From Amedibacillus dolichus DSM 3991 (GTDB taxonomy: Bacteria > Bacillota_I > Bacilli_A > Erysipelotrichales > Erysipelotrichaceae): a DNA stretch of 64,000 bases. Position 1 is the stretch's first letter. Every line of letters begins with the position of its first letter. Made by a program: the position numbers and the translations under genes. The stretch is from NCBI RefSeq assembly GCF_000154285.1, contig NZ_DS483460.1, forward strand, positions 1-64,000. The letters are read 5' to 3'. Under the pieces are notes generated by a model. It saw nothing but the letters and a program-made list of their open reading frames with translations. It had not been told where the DNA came from and did no database searches. This document shows positions 44,901 through 53,967 of this stretch, piece by piece.

Positions 44901-45364
44901 CAGAAACTTGGAGCGTATATGAAAAAGCCTTACTTGCGGCTCAAGCAATCGTAAAGGATAACAGCGATGTATCGCAAGAAGCTGTCGATACTGCCTTGAA
45001 CTCTTTGGTACAAGCTAAAGAAGCTTTACAAAAGGTTATCGTAGAAATTCCTGTGGATAAGTCCATGTTGGAAAACTTGATTTCAGAAGCAAGCAACAAG
45101 CATGCGAAGGATTACACAGAGGAAAGCTGGAAGGTGTTTGAAAAAGCTTTACAGACTGCGAAAAGCGTACTTGCCGATGAAACAGTGGGAAGCAGTGATG
45201 TAGAAGCGGCATATCAAAACCTAAAGGAAGCAATGCAGGCATTGAAGAAGGCTGCTAATGCAGGAGTAGGAACCGGAGATACGACCAATATGGCATTCTC
45301 CTTAACACTGCTTTGCTTAGCAGGTGTAGCAATCCTGTTGATGACAAGAAAACGATTGAGATAA
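38912..45364 (+). CDS. GH89 alpha-N-acetylglucosaminidase, giant modular surface enzyme
   Basis: A 2150-residue exported enzyme. The signal peptide ends near SVRAAGS. An F5/8-type module (about 30-175) precedes the GH89 core (about 210-920), with YALNFCTYSYTMAFWSW, DPFHEGGNTQGLD and WIWCMLHNFGGRMG. By recall of the C. perfringens CpGH89 pair E483/E601, Glu506 and Glu623 are the likely catalytic residues. About five further discoidin-like modules fill 940-1630 and FIVAR-like helical repeats fill 1640-2110. The end reads GVGTGDTTNMAFSLTLL, a membrane helix and KRLR. This is a sortase-type tail whose LP is missing. CpGH89 removes terminal alpha-GlcNAc from gastric mucin; that substrate is inferred here. 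AGAGGAGG precedes ATG 38912. Confidence 0.93.
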   Translation: MKKLFISFIALSMAIGSFPLQSVRAAGSKLNISAKQVSGYGASSNPLANIVDGKKDTYWKSMSQNGEGSSDAEKKKSRMYDHNRYIDIKLNGTYDLDEIVIYNKEGSYNNYYIYASLDGEKYDKIVSKTNNSIATKEGDKHSLKGVKASYLRLNMAYNSDSYETNLAEIEVFGEKLSDDVKAKPEIKISDWEGSKWQKEWDKFETDQTYANQKTISEVSNLVGRVLGEEWKDRFVFEIRDDRAGNDVFEIEDGDNSIIIRGNDGVSLASGFNYYLKNFAMVDYNPLYDSNTEMKLGLVPVKNKIVKETQYDVRYALNFCTYSYTMAFWSWDEYQEFIDWAAMNGVNLMLDIVGQEEVIRQTLLEYGFTNEEIKDYIAGPGYFAWFYMQNLYSFGGPLPDDWFEQRVELGRKMHDRMQAFGIDPVIQGFCGQVPMSFVEKNEGAVLTPIDEWPSFTRPAMIKTYLSQEEIAAGKKDYFKDVAKTFYEKQKNVFGDVSDYYASDPFHEGGNTQGLDVTNIFKTVQEEMLKSNADAIWVMQQWQGNLDHAKLSGLVKPEQALALDLQSDMNPSSVMENEGISWIWCMLHNFGGRMGLDGEVEVIAKEPAIAASNNQYMKGIGITPEALENSPIVYEMLFDMTWSKDPIDYQAWVDKYATRRAGGSSDSLQEAWDMLLETAYKDKGIYYQGAGETVINARPGTNFSSASTWGHSNILYDKEELDKVLSLLIENYDAFAASEAYRYDLADVAEQVLCNAAIEYHALMVQALNNKDSAEFKRISTHFLELIDLSDRILGSSEEFMLGTWIHDAREMLDNADDWTKDLFEFNARAVVTTWGGERSGSLKDYSNRKWAGLTSSFYKERWKMWISNRQAELDNTAKDPVAQKAESNWFLWEWQWVNRKSDDGFSFPTKADYSSLKELATTALEQYSTTSIKDFGGGEVEEKVNIAEGKLFTTTPQTTEETRRLLTNNNAGDLWYGEGQQEYQLVLDLEGVYEINSLEIYLENLAQNFQYNYKVEFLDSKTNEWVEIAHNTENDTMTTQTILEVEEGKKVLASQVRITMNTRSSSSEQRLRIAEIKIFGKALETTTYYNVAKGLVAECDKPSETNISLLTDDNTATLWKTVWKASKEEMYPATVTLDLAYSYDDAKYVEVSFEKAGLPFKFTVSVIDSTGKETVILDKTDHTSVLEDAVYKIDIPETITDVRKVKVHFADSTGQGAAYAASPAMSELKVMALSSQKKEEVKNVALQKPVSASSTNTAGGFKAEYVTDGNVDTAWCYDGNKETNSGNVEVDLQGVYDIKNIDLTFKKENYTKYYIFDVYVIDELDQKTIVYSENKENKHTYSIPVNKKIKKLGVSYKGKSQESNGWFDVAELEAFTIVEPSDAEVIFGEGILDGVSAAQAYAATLDNNLDTFARVTDEEIVYDLHGNYYVESVDFTFEKAELGLKYMVYAENAKGERTTVLDRSNTNALLENRSVNVKVNRDATKIIFKHLGNNGQGPASLAEKRLYEVDVHLGKPKNVALNAQITAGAENMLDADVNTAHEMKANEAVEITLAKPVDINMLQVLLSNEGAYKIEVRSADDQQWTTIYDGAGKVDNLFLLDQVVFSDMLRLTAKSDISVKEFSIYELDATPALVSYIEEVRELLASKKYDGSNGSYSVEAKQAVEAMLAEADVAIQAGLSSNDVEAWKTKISKAVKDFEKNGVIYIHRDGLLNAISEAEITIASLKKAGMHEAAEVLEKVYTQALEVYRKYDATQAQIDAAQKALNDAIAAAPEISTVNKTALKKAIKEAKAIQADRYTTSSYKVLKKALEEAVACEGSDKATQEQVNSATKSLQAALDGLKLRADAADAKALVDEIKALGYISSDYTVQSWKAFNAALTKVEAVIKDSSDVNAEQLKVMLENLSDAQAALVDIHELKALVKEVKEFVKNMTTSSAKNMNVLLKEAQALYEAGSKEAVAQMLTAIKAEKANLVPRGNVEALKAKLEEYKSLKESDYTAETWSVYEKALLAAQAIVKDNSDVSQEAVDTALNSLVQAKEALQKVIVEIPVDKSMLENLISEASNKHAKDYTEESWKVFEKALQTAKSVLADETVGSSDVEAAYQNLKEAMQALKKAANAGVGTGDTTNMAFSLTLLCLAGVAILLMTRKRLR

Positions 45365-45373
45365 TCTGATAGT

Positions 45374-45408
45374 ACAGAGGGAACGATGATGTTCCTTCTG
45401 TTTTTTTA
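45374..45408 (+). terminator. Terminator of the GH89 gene
   Basis: ACAGAGGGAAC (45374-45384) pairs with GTTCCTTCTGT (45391-45401), followed by a T run. Confidence 0.9.
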
Positions 45409-45562
45409 TTTTGAAGGCGATGCTTTTAATTAAAGAAATGAAAGTAATTTGGCATCATAATAAAAAGATAGCTGCGTAGTTTATGATACCGCTATCAAAA
45501 AGTGCAAAAATAATGTTAAAAAATGTAAATAACGTATAAGAGGTTTAAGGTACTATTAGATA

Positions 45563-45576
45563 GGTAACGGCTTACA
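45563..45576 (+). promoter_or_regulatory. cre-like palindrome upstream of the GH123-like gene
   Basis: GGTAACGGCTTACA has arms GTAA and TTAC. Its complement TGTAAGCCGTTACC differs from the CcpA site consensus at two positions. It may be a catabolite or LacI-type operator. Confidence 0.35.
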
Positions 45577-45649
45577 TTTAGATAGAATCATTCATGTTAT
45601 GATAAAATCTATAAAAAGTACGTCATTCATAGGAAAAGGAGATGAACAG

Positions 45650-48600
45650 ATGTTTAAAAAAGGATTGCAGCTTTGTTTAGGTAATATTGTTTATGTTTGT
45701 AACAATATTTCCAACACAGCCGATAAACATTCTTGCGAAAGCAGAAAATGGGGTAATTGTCGATGATACGCAGACAGATCAAGCGTTAGATCATTACTTT
45801 ACTTTCTCAGATGCAACCGATTCAACTGGTAAAAAAGGTTGGGCTGCCGATACCAAGGAAGTTATCAATGGATCTCATGAGGCTAAAACACAGCATTGGG
45901 TGTGGACGCAGGATCAAGAGGAAGCAAAAAAGCATACATACACTTTTACGTTTAAGGGTACCGGTGTAAAGCTATATGGTGTGAAAAATGATAATCAAAA
46001 CAGCTTCCAATTAGATAACGGAAATGTTGAAACACTTACGATTAACGGAAGTGCTAATCAAATTACCACGTTATATGAAAAGTAAGACTTAGAATATGGA
46101 ACACATACGGTTTCTGTAACATTACCTTTTGGTACCGGACTTCAGGTAAGCTATGCTGAGGTATTCGGCGCAAAAGAAGGTTCTACTGTAAAAGAAACGA
46201 TTCTACCGAATAAGACAGAAGAAAAATACAATGCGTTTCAGTATCATGCGTATGAAGGCGCAAGCTGGACTGTCGGAGAAAAAGAGGCATATATTGATTT
46301 AGGTGCTTCTGATGATAAAGCCGAACAGTGCTACTATGAAATTCCATTCGTCGGAAATAAGATTACCATTACGGCTACCAAAGCACCTGTACATGGAATT
46401 GTGAAATTTACGGTTGATGGTGAACATGAACGAACCGTTGATTTATATGCAAAAAACAGACATGATGAATTGGTTTATGTGGTAGATGGGTTAAGTGAAG
46501 GTACACATACCTTAAAAGCCGTAACCCAAAAAACAAAAACCGGTAGTAAAATTGTAAATCAGGTCGTAAAGGCAGAGGTTTACCATGCTCCGTATGTATT
46601 AAAGGACATTGTTATTGATGCTTCTATGACTCTAATTCAGGGAAGCACGAAGCAGATCAAAGCGACAAGTGTACCGGAATATGCTCCAATGGATGATTTG
46701 TCGTTCTCATCGGATCATGCGGACATTGTAAGTGTTGATGAAAACGGAAAGCTTTCGGCATTAAAGGAAGGTAGTGCAACCATTCGTGTGGCTTGTGGTG
46801 ATGTTGTAAAAACGATGGAAGTCAAAGTTCTTCCGCAGACCAAGCAAATTGCCGGAACGATCGTAGATGAAAATTTACAATATACACAGGATACCTATGA
46901 AAAAGTAAGCACTATGGGACAGATGGAAGAAACCATTTCAGCTTGGCGAAATGACAGTGCAGTTTCCGAAATTGCGATTATTGCGAAGGATTCAAGTTTA
47001 GAAGATGTAAGCATTGAGGTTAGTGATTTTACGAATGCATACGGAACAATTGACGCAAGCAATGTAGATGCTACTTTTGTGAAATCCGTAGATGCTTATA
47101 CCGGAATGCCGGGGTGGGGTTATGCACCGAATCGCTATCCGGTAGGAAATTGTGCGGAAAGCTCTGATGTGTTATATACAAAAGATGCCGTTGATATTCC
47201 CTTTGCAGGCGTACAACCGATTTGGGTCAATGTAAATATTCCCAAAGATACCACAGCAGGTGTATATACGGGAACGATTAAGGTTTCCTGTAAGGATACA
47301 AAAGAGGTTTTAACGTTTACTTATCATGTAAATGTGCAAAATGTGGTCTTACCGGACGCAACTGAATTTGAAAACGGCTTTGATATTGAATTATGGCAAT
47401 ATCCATACAGCAGTGCAGAATATTATGGTGTAGAACCGTTCTCTAAAAAGCATTTTGAGATTTTAGAATCCATTATGGAAAAATATAAGAGCATCGGAGG
47501 TCATGCTATTACAACTACAATCAATGAAGATGCTTGGGATCGACAGACATACAGTAAGAATGAAGTACATTATCCGTCAATGGTGAAGTGGACGAAAGAA
47601 AAAGATGGCAGCTTTACATACGATTTTACCGATTTTGATAAGTGGGTACAATTCAATAAGGATTTAGGTATCGGTGATAAGATTGTTATTTACAGTATTG
47701 CACCATGGCATAATTCCTTTACCTATTGGGAAAATGGAAAGTTAGTAAAAGAAAGATTTACTGTGGGTTCTAAGCGTTATAATGAGGTTTGGACGGATTT
47801 CTTTACAGCAATGGTGAAGCATCCTGATGAAAAAGGTTGGTTTGACGATGCTTATGTAGGAATTGATGAGCGAGGCTTGAGTGAAACAGCGCTTAATCTA
47901 TTGGATACAATTAAAAATAAAGATGGAAAGACGTTAAAAACAGCCGGTGCGATGGATAATTTAACCGGTGGAGAGCACCCTAAGCTAGCACGCAGAATTG
48001 ATGATTTGAATGTGGGAGATACCGTTGTGCAAAATAATCCGGAAGTTTTCCAACAGCTATTAAAGGATCGAAATGCGTTAGGCTTGAAAACGACCTTATA
48101 TTCATGTACGGGACACATTCCGGGCAACTTCTCCTTAAGTGCTCCGGCTGAGAATTATTGGTCAATTTTATTTGCTTATAAAAACGGTACTACCGGTTTC
48201 TTGCGTTGGGCATACGATGCTTGGGTAGAAGATCCTTTAAGAGATACATCTCACTCTTCCTTTGAAGCGGGAGATTGTTTCTTGATCTTCCCTGATGAGA
48301 AAAACGTTGCCAATCCAACCGCAAAAAGCTCTATTCGTTTGGAAAAAATGGCACAGGGGGTTCGTGATGTGAATAAGTTAATGCTTATGACTGAGGAATT
48401 TCCACAATTGCAGGCTGATGTCGATGCCTTGTTGAATTCTTTTGATACAAGATACGAATCCAAAGGCTATTACTTAACCGATTCTGGTAAACAGGAAATT
48501 GCTAAGGATATGAATACCGTACATGATGGTATTGCGAAAATCACAGAGAAATATTTGGCATTAAAAGGAACCGGTGTCAATCGTGATAAATTGCTTCAGG

Positions 48601-48962
48601 CAATAGAAAATGCAAAACCGCTCTTATCTGAAAAAGATCTATATACGGTTGAATCCTTTACCGCTTTTGAAGCTGCATATCAAGAAGCAGAAAAAGCATT
48701 GAGAGATGCAAATAGCACACAAGAGAATTTGGATAAAGCCGCAAATGCTTTGGTCAATACACAAAAGGCTTTGGTAAAGGTTGATAAAGATCCATCTGCG
48801 CCAAATGAAAATCCATCAGATAAGCCATCTGTAGATCATTCAGATGATGTAGGTACAGGAGATTATACGAATTTAACCGTAGCATTCACTGTGCTTGGCA
48901 TAAGTGCTATCGGCGGATACATTTTATACAGAAAAAGAAAAGCTATGACGAATCAAGAATAA
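45650..48962 (+). pseudogene. GH123/DUF4091-like glycosidase broken by a frameshift and a stop
   Basis: ATG 45650 (AAAAGGAG upstream) starts MFKKGLQLCLG, but the rest of the signal peptide (VTIFPTQPINILAKAENG) is in another frame, so one base is off near 45680. The second frame then meets an in-frame TAA at 46083-46085 (EK stop DLEYGTHTVSV) and continues open to 48962. Parts in order are two beta-rich modules, a Big_2-like domain (about 46600-46850) and the hydrolase. The hydrolase's GIDERG carries the Asp-Glu pair (47865-47870) expected of GH123-type beta-N-acetylgalactosaminidases. A FIVAR-like helical repeat and a DDVGTGDYTNL sorting tail with a membrane helix follow. Two independent lesions suggest decay, unless they are sequence errors or recoding. 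Confidence 0.8.
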
Positions 48963-48987
48963 GTGATTCATAAATAGGATTAACAAG

Positions 48988-49023
48988 AGGTATTCTTTCA
49001 TTTAGGTGGTCGAATGCCTTTTT
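48988..49023 (+). terminator. Terminator after the GH123-like gene
   Basis: AGGTATTC (48988-48995) pairs with GAATGCCT (49012-49019), followed by TTTT. Confidence 0.7.
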
Positions 49024-49106
49024 GTTATGGAAATAAAAGCTGTAAAAGCAGAGGTAATGAAAAGGACAATAACATTTTATAAATGATGAGGAAAAAATAA
49101 CTAATG

Positions 49107-49138
49107 AAAGGAAAATCCTAAAAATCCTTTTCCTTTTT
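49107..49138 (+). terminator. Second terminator-like hairpin before the ThrE-type operon
   Basis: AAAGGAAAA (49107-49115) pairs with TTTTCCTTT (49128-49136), with T following. It may insulate the operon from the glycosidase gene. Confidence 0.6.
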
Positions 49139-49183
49139 GAAGCTATTTGCGATATACTTGTAACGTATGATTGAGGTGATCGC

Positions 49184-49945
49184 ATGAATGCCGGAAAATT
49201 ATTAGATGTATGTGGCTATGCAGGAAAATTATTGATTGAAAACGGAGCGGAAATTTATCGTGTAGAAGAAACAATGGTACGCTTATGCAAAAGTTTTAAA
49301 GAAGTGCAGGAGGCGGAAAGCTTTGTGATTTCTACCGGTATCATGTTATCCATTACAATTGACGGAGTAACACATACCAAGGTATTGCGTACACGCAGTA
49401 AGGGAGTGGATCTGAATTGCATTGCGCAAATCAATGCATTATCCCGAGAGAGCTCCACACGTCATTTTACGATTGATGAGCTGCATGAGCGCTTGACGGA
49501 AATTGCTCACATGAAGCATTATTCCATGGGACAAATGCTTTTTTTCTCTGCTTTGAGTGCCGGTGGCTTTGCCTTGTTTTTCGAAGGAAATTGGACATCA
49601 GCCTTTTACAGCTTTCTTATCGGTATGGTCACTGAAGCCGTTACCTTGTTTATGAATACCTATCATTTGAATAATTTTTTTATCAATGCAATTGCTTCCG
49701 GTATTGCAGCTGCTTTGGCATTAGGCATTCACACCCTTGATCCGCAAGCAGATATGGATATCATGATTATTTCCAGTATCATGCTTTTGGTGCCGGGCTT
49801 GGCAATTACCAATGCCATTCGTGATACAGTGGCAGGGGATTATGTATCCGGTGTCGCAAGAGCTTTGGAAGCTGTTATCGTGGCAGTAGCGATTGCGGCC
49901 GGTATCGGTTTTGTATTAAGTATCGGAATGAAGGGAGGAATGTAA
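49184..49945 (+). CDS. ThrE-type threonine/serine exporter, large subunit (DUF1212)
   Basis: A 253-residue protein. The N-terminal 110 residues are soluble and contain the ThrE hallmark ENGAEIYRVEETMVRLCKSF and VLRTRSKGVDLNCIAQINAL. Five membrane helices follow, with MLLVPGLAITNAIRDTVAGDY. Split ThrE exporters send threonine and serine out of the cell; here the second half is the next gene. ATG 49184 follows GAGGTGATC. It is the first gene of a compact five-gene unit. Confidence 0.85.
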   Translation: MNAGKLLDVCGYAGKLLIENGAEIYRVEETMVRLCKSFKEVQEAESFVISTGIMLSITIDGVTHTKVLRTRSKGVDLNCIAQINALSRESSTRHFTIDELHERLTEIAHMKHYSMGQMLFFSALSAGGFALFFEGNWTSAFYSFLIGMVTEAVTLFMNTYHLNNFFINAIASGIAAALALGIHTLDPQADMDIMIISSIMLLVPGLAITNAIRDTVAGDYVSGVARALEAVIVAVAIAAGIGFVLSIGMKGGM

Positions 49946-49946
49946 C

Positions 49947-50387
49947 ATGCTTTTGGGAATCGTCGGCAGTTTTTTTGCGGCTCTTGGCTTTGGTGTGCTT
50001 TTTAATATCAAAGGAAAAAACTTAGTGTTGGCAGCGATTGGCGGTATGCTTGGCGCAACGATGTATCGCTTGGCGCAGCAGTTGGGCTGTGGAGAAATGG
50101 CTTCTATGCTGCTAGGTTCTGTTTCTTTATCTTTATATGCGGAAATTTTAGCACGTGTATGTCATACGCCGGTAACGACCTTTTTGGTATGTGCGCTTAT
50201 ACCGCTTGTACCGGGTGGCGGCATGTATCGTACCATGCTAGCCGCAATCCAAGGGCATGTATTGGAAGCATTAACGATTGGCGTGGAAACAATGGCAATC
50301 GCAGGTATTCTAGTTTTAGGCATTTTAATGGTATCAACATTGATGAAGGCTATTTTTCGCCCAAAGAAAGTGAGTGATGCAGCATGA
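49947..50387 (+). CDS. ThrE-type exporter, small subunit (DUF3815-like)
   Basis: A 146-residue membrane protein with about four helices (FFAALGFGVLFNIKGKNLVL, then VCALIPLVPGGGMYRTML). The motif IPLVPGGGMYRTM mirrors VPGLAITNAIRDT of the large subunit. Split ThrE systems need both. It starts two bases after the previous stop with GGAGG upstream, and its stop overlaps the next start. Confidence 0.85.
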   Translation: MLLGIVGSFFAALGFGVLFNIKGKNLVLAAIGGMLGATMYRLAQQLGCGEMASMLLGSVSLSLYAEILARVCHTPVTTFLVCALIPLVPGGGMYRTMLAAIQGHVLEALTIGVETMAIAGILVLGILMVSTLMKAIFRPKKVSDAA

Positions 50388-52654
50388 AAAAAGTAGAATT
50401 GTTAGCCCCTGCCGGATCACTAGAGGCCTTGCAGGCAGCGGTGATGAATGGCGCAGATGCAGTATATCTAGGGGGAAAGCATTATGGTGCTAGAGCGTTT
50501 GCGAATAATTTTGATGAAGCGGAAATGAAGCAGGCTGTTGAATATGCCCATCAATACGGTGTGCGGGTATTTGTAACGGTGAATACTTTGATTTATGAAG
50601 AAGAAATCCATAGCTGTCTTGATTATATTGGAAAGCTGCAAGAGCTAGATGTCGATGCCGTACTTTTACAGGATTTGGGATTAGCAATGCTGGTACGACA
50701 GCGTTATCCGAATTTAGAGCTGCATGCCTCTACGCAAATGCATATTCATAATCGTGAAGGGATTGCGCTGATGAAGGAGCTTGGCTTTCAACGAGTCGTA
50801 TTGCCTAGAGAAACCAGTATCGAGGATATTCGAGAGTACGCAAAACTTGGAATGGATCTTGAAGTTTTTGTGCAGGGAGCCTTATGTGTGTCCTATTCCG
50901 GACAATGTCTTATGAGTTCTTTAACCTTATCAAGAAGCGGAAATCGAGGTGAATGTGCGCAAAATTGTCGTATGCAGTATAGCTTAGAAAAAACGGATAT
51001 GTATGGGACGCAGGTCTTAAAAGGAAAACATAAATATTTGTTATCACCAAAGGATTTGAACACCCTTTCCCATATCGGGGAGCTAATTGATGCCGGTGTG
51101 TATTCCTTTAAAATCGAAGGACGTATGAAGCGTCCGGAATATGTTGCGCTTATGACTGCTTGCTATCGTAAGGCGATTGATGCCTATATGGCGAAAGAGC
51201 CTTTTGAAGTGAGTGCAGCCTTGAGGGAAGAAATGCAAAAGATTTTTAATCGAGGCTTTACCGCAGGACATATCTTTCATGAGATGGGCAGCCATTTAAT
51301 GAATCCACTACGCCCTAATCACATGGGAATCGAAATCGGTAAAATCGTTTCCTTTACCAAGGATAAGGTACAGATTTTACTAACAAAACAGCTTTCACAA
51401 GGAGATGGCATTCGAATCTTGAATGAGAAAGAGGATTGTGGCTTTACGATCAATCGTCTGTATGTAAACGGCTATTTGGTAAAACAAGCAGAAGCAGGTA
51501 CTTTGGTTGAACTTGATAAAACCTTTTATGCGCAAAAGGGCAGTCAGGTATTGAAAACAAGCGATTGTAAACAGCTTTTGGATTTGCAGGACAGCTATAA
51601 GAAGAATAAGCGCTATGTAGCGGCGTATGCCGAATTTACCATGCAGCTTGGTGCTCATGCAAGACTTAGTGTAATGGATACAGACGGTTTTTATGCTGTT
51701 TGCGAATCCATAGATAAGGTAGAAAGGGCAATCAAAACACCGCTTTCAAAGGAGCGAATCGTACAACAGCTTCAAAAAAGCAAGGATTCGATTTTTCAAT
51801 TGGAGGGCATCGAGCTTACGGTAGATGAACAGACGACTTTACCGATCAAAGAAATCAATCGCATGCGCAGAGAAGCATTAGAACAATTAGCGAATCAACG
51901 TAAGCTAAGACACCCACATCGCTTAACGAAATCCATAGCATTGCCAAAACAAAAAGAAATGTCGCCTTTAGCGCCGATCATAGCGGTGGTACATACAAAG
52001 GAACAGTATGAGGCTTGTCAGGAAGCCGGTATTGCGATGATTTTTATGTATGAAGAATTGCATGATAAACTTCAACAAGGCTATGTACGCATTCCACGTG
52101 TGATGAAGCAGGCTTATCCCGATGAGTTTGTTATGATTCAGGAAAATGGCGGCAGCTATGCAAAACGTCCTTTTCTTTGCGATACCTCTTGTAATATTAT
52201 CAACCATCACAGTGCTGCCTTCTTCTTTCAAAGAGGAGCGAGGGGAGTATGCTTTTCTTTAGAGGCAAGCTTAGCACAATGCTGCGAAATTGTAAAAGCC
52301 TATGAAGCAAGTTATCAGGCAAAGGGAAACTTTATATATCCGGTGTATGGCAGAGAGGAATTGATGCTATCGGAATATTGTGCAATCAATGCAATAGAAA
52401 AGGATAGCGATAAAAAGCAATGCGGTTTGTGTCGTAAAGCGGAATATGCCCTTGTCGATATCAAGGGACAACGCTATCCACTGCTTTGTGATAAGGATTG
52501 CCGCATGCATATTTTAAATGCACAGCCAAGAAATCGAATAGCAGATATCAAACAGGCAAAACAGGTAGGTATTACAAGCTTTTTGTGTGTCTTTACAAAA
52601 GAAAATAAGACACAATGTGTCAATGTTCTTCAGAAGTTACAAGGTGAAGTATGA
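50384..52654 (+). CDS. U32-family peptidase-like protein (RlhA/YdcP-related)
   Basis: A 756-residue protein. The N-terminal U32 domain is clear: VELLAPAGSLEALQAAVMNG, DAVYLGGKHYGARAFA, ELHASTQMHIHN, the signature EVFVQGALCVSYSGQCLMSS, RGECAQNCRM and IEGRMKRPEYVA. Conserved Cys in GQC, EC, NC and a CGLCRKAEYALVD cluster later suggest an iron-sulfur or zinc site. U32 proteins such as RlhA and TrhP hydroxylate rRNA or tRNA; the peptidase label is historical. Which target applies here is unknown. The gene overlaps both neighbours by four bases. Confidence 0.85.
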   Translation: MKKVELLAPAGSLEALQAAVMNGADAVYLGGKHYGARAFANNFDEAEMKQAVEYAHQYGVRVFVTVNTLIYEEEIHSCLDYIGKLQELDVDAVLLQDLGLAMLVRQRYPNLELHASTQMHIHNREGIALMKELGFQRVVLPRETSIEDIREYAKLGMDLEVFVQGALCVSYSGQCLMSSLTLSRSGNRGECAQNCRMQYSLEKTDMYGTQVLKGKHKYLLSPKDLNTLSHIGELIDAGVYSFKIEGRMKRPEYVALMTACYRKAIDAYMAKEPFEVSAALREEMQKIFNRGFTAGHIFHEMGSHLMNPLRPNHMGIEIGKIVSFTKDKVQILLTKQLSQGDGIRILNEKEDCGFTINRLYVNGYLVKQAEAGTLVELDKTFYAQKGSQVLKTSDCKQLLDLQDSYKKNKRYVAAYAEFTMQLGAHARLSVMDTDGFYAVCESIDKVERAIKTPLSKERIVQQLQKSKDSIFQLEGIELTVDEQTTLPIKEINRMRREALEQLANQRKLRHPHRLTKSIALPKQKEMSPLAPIIAVVHTKEQYEACQEAGIAMIFMYEELHDKLQQGYVRIPRVMKQAYPDEFVMIQENGGSYAKRPFLCDTSCNIINHHSAAFFFQRGARGVCFSLEASLAQCCEIVKAYEASYQAKGNFIYPVYGREELMLSEYCAINAIEKDSDKKQCGLCRKAEYALVDIKGQRYPLLCDKDCRMHILNAQPRNRIADIKQAKQVGITSFLCVFTKENKTQCVNVLQKLQGEV

Positions 52655-53967
52655 GAGATGCATTCATAACACAACCAATTCGTCGTTTATATATGCATTA
52701 TTTAGTGCCTACACTGATTGCAATGCTATCTAGCTCGATGTACGTACTTGCCGATGTATATTTTATTTCCGTCGGTGCCGGAAGTGTAGGACTTGCTGCT
52801 TTAAATATTGCTATGCCCTTGTTCAGTCTGTTTTCTGCAATCGGCTTATGCTTTGGGGTAGGTGGTGCAACCATCATGGCGATTGCGGAAGGTAATCATG
52901 ATGCAGATTTACGCAATAAAGTGTTTACTTTAAGCATAGCAGGTATGAGCATACTTGGTTTATTATGCAGTATCTTCGGCTATCTGTTTACCGATCAGTT
53001 GGCGCTTTTGTTTGGCAGTGATGAAGCGTTATTACCCTATGCCGGTGAATATATGCGCATCGTGCTTGCCGGCTCGATTATCTTTGTCTTAATGTATTCC
53101 GCTAGTGTTTTGATACGTGGAGATCATGCCCCGAAAACCGCTATGCGAATTACGTTATTCGGGAATATTTCCAACATTGTTTTAGATTATGTGTTTGTAA
53201 TCACTTTTGGTTGGGGAATTGGCGGAGCTGCAATTGCGACAGTGATTGGAGCGCTGTTTGTCGTACTTGGTATGGGCTATCATTTCTTGTTTGGTAATCA
53301 TCAGGCAAGATTTGTTAAAAATGCATGGGATTTGGCTGCATTGAAACGGACCTTAAAAAACGGATTTGGCAGCGCCTTGATGGAAATCAGCATTGCGGTG
53401 GTCGTAATCATTTTTAATTTTGTGATTATGCGTTATGCCGATGCACTTTTTTTGGCAGCCTTTTCCATCATCACTAATATTGCCTATGTTTGCCGCGGCT
53501 TATTAAATGGTTTTGCTCAAGCAGCTCAGCCGATTATTTCTACTAATTACGGGGCGAAAGAAAAAGCACGTGTTGCCAGCAGCTTAAAAACCGCACTTTT
53601 TTGGAGTACGGCTTGTGCGGCATTGCTTTATTTGCTGTTTCTGTTATTTCCAAGAATGTTTGCGTCGATTTTTGCCTCCGGGGATCAAGCGCTCATTGCT
53701 TTAGCGGCGAAAGGAATTCGTTATTACTTTATATCGCTTCTTTTTACGGCACCGGTGATTGTGATTATGTATTATTTTCAATCCATTGAGCGTGGCAATA
53801 TGGCAACCGTTGTAGCTTTGTGTAAAGGTTTTGTCTTTGTTTTGCTAGGACTTGTAGTCTTGATGCTGTTGTGCAAGCTCGATGGCATTTGGTTAGCAAC
53901 CCCATTTGCCGAAGGTTTGGCATTGTTACTTTGTATTGCTTTGTTACGGAGAAGCCCCTATGAATAA
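52651..53967 (+). CDS. MATE-family efflux protein, second copy
   Basis: A 438-residue protein with twelve predicted helices in two halves (LYMHYLVPTLIAMLSSSMYV, AALNIAMPLFSLFSAIGL, and the second half from FGSALMEISIAVVVIIFNF with QAAQPIISTNYGAKEKARV). It differs from the minus-strand MATE at 27,190 in sequence and operon. It is coupled to the U32 gene (ATGA overlap) and overlaps the HD gene by eight bases, so it may export a compound linked to that unit. Confidence 0.9.
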   Translation: MRDAFITQPIRRLYMHYLVPTLIAMLSSSMYVLADVYFISVGAGSVGLAALNIAMPLFSLFSAIGLCFGVGGATIMAIAEGNHDADLRNKVFTLSIAGMSILGLLCSIFGYLFTDQLALLFGSDEALLPYAGEYMRIVLAGSIIFVLMYSASVLIRGDHAPKTAMRITLFGNISNIVLDYVFVITFGWGIGGAAIATVIGALFVVLGMGYHFLFGNHQARFVKNAWDLAALKRTLKNGFGSALMEISIAVVVIIFNFVIMRYADALFLAAFSIITNIAYVCRGLLNGFAQAAQPIISTNYGAKEKARVASSLKTALFWSTACAALLYLLFLLFPRMFASIFASGDQALIALAAKGIRYYFISLLFTAPVIVIMYYFQSIERGNMATVVALCKGFVFVLLGLVVLMLLCKLDGIWLATPFAEGLALLLCIALLRRSPYE

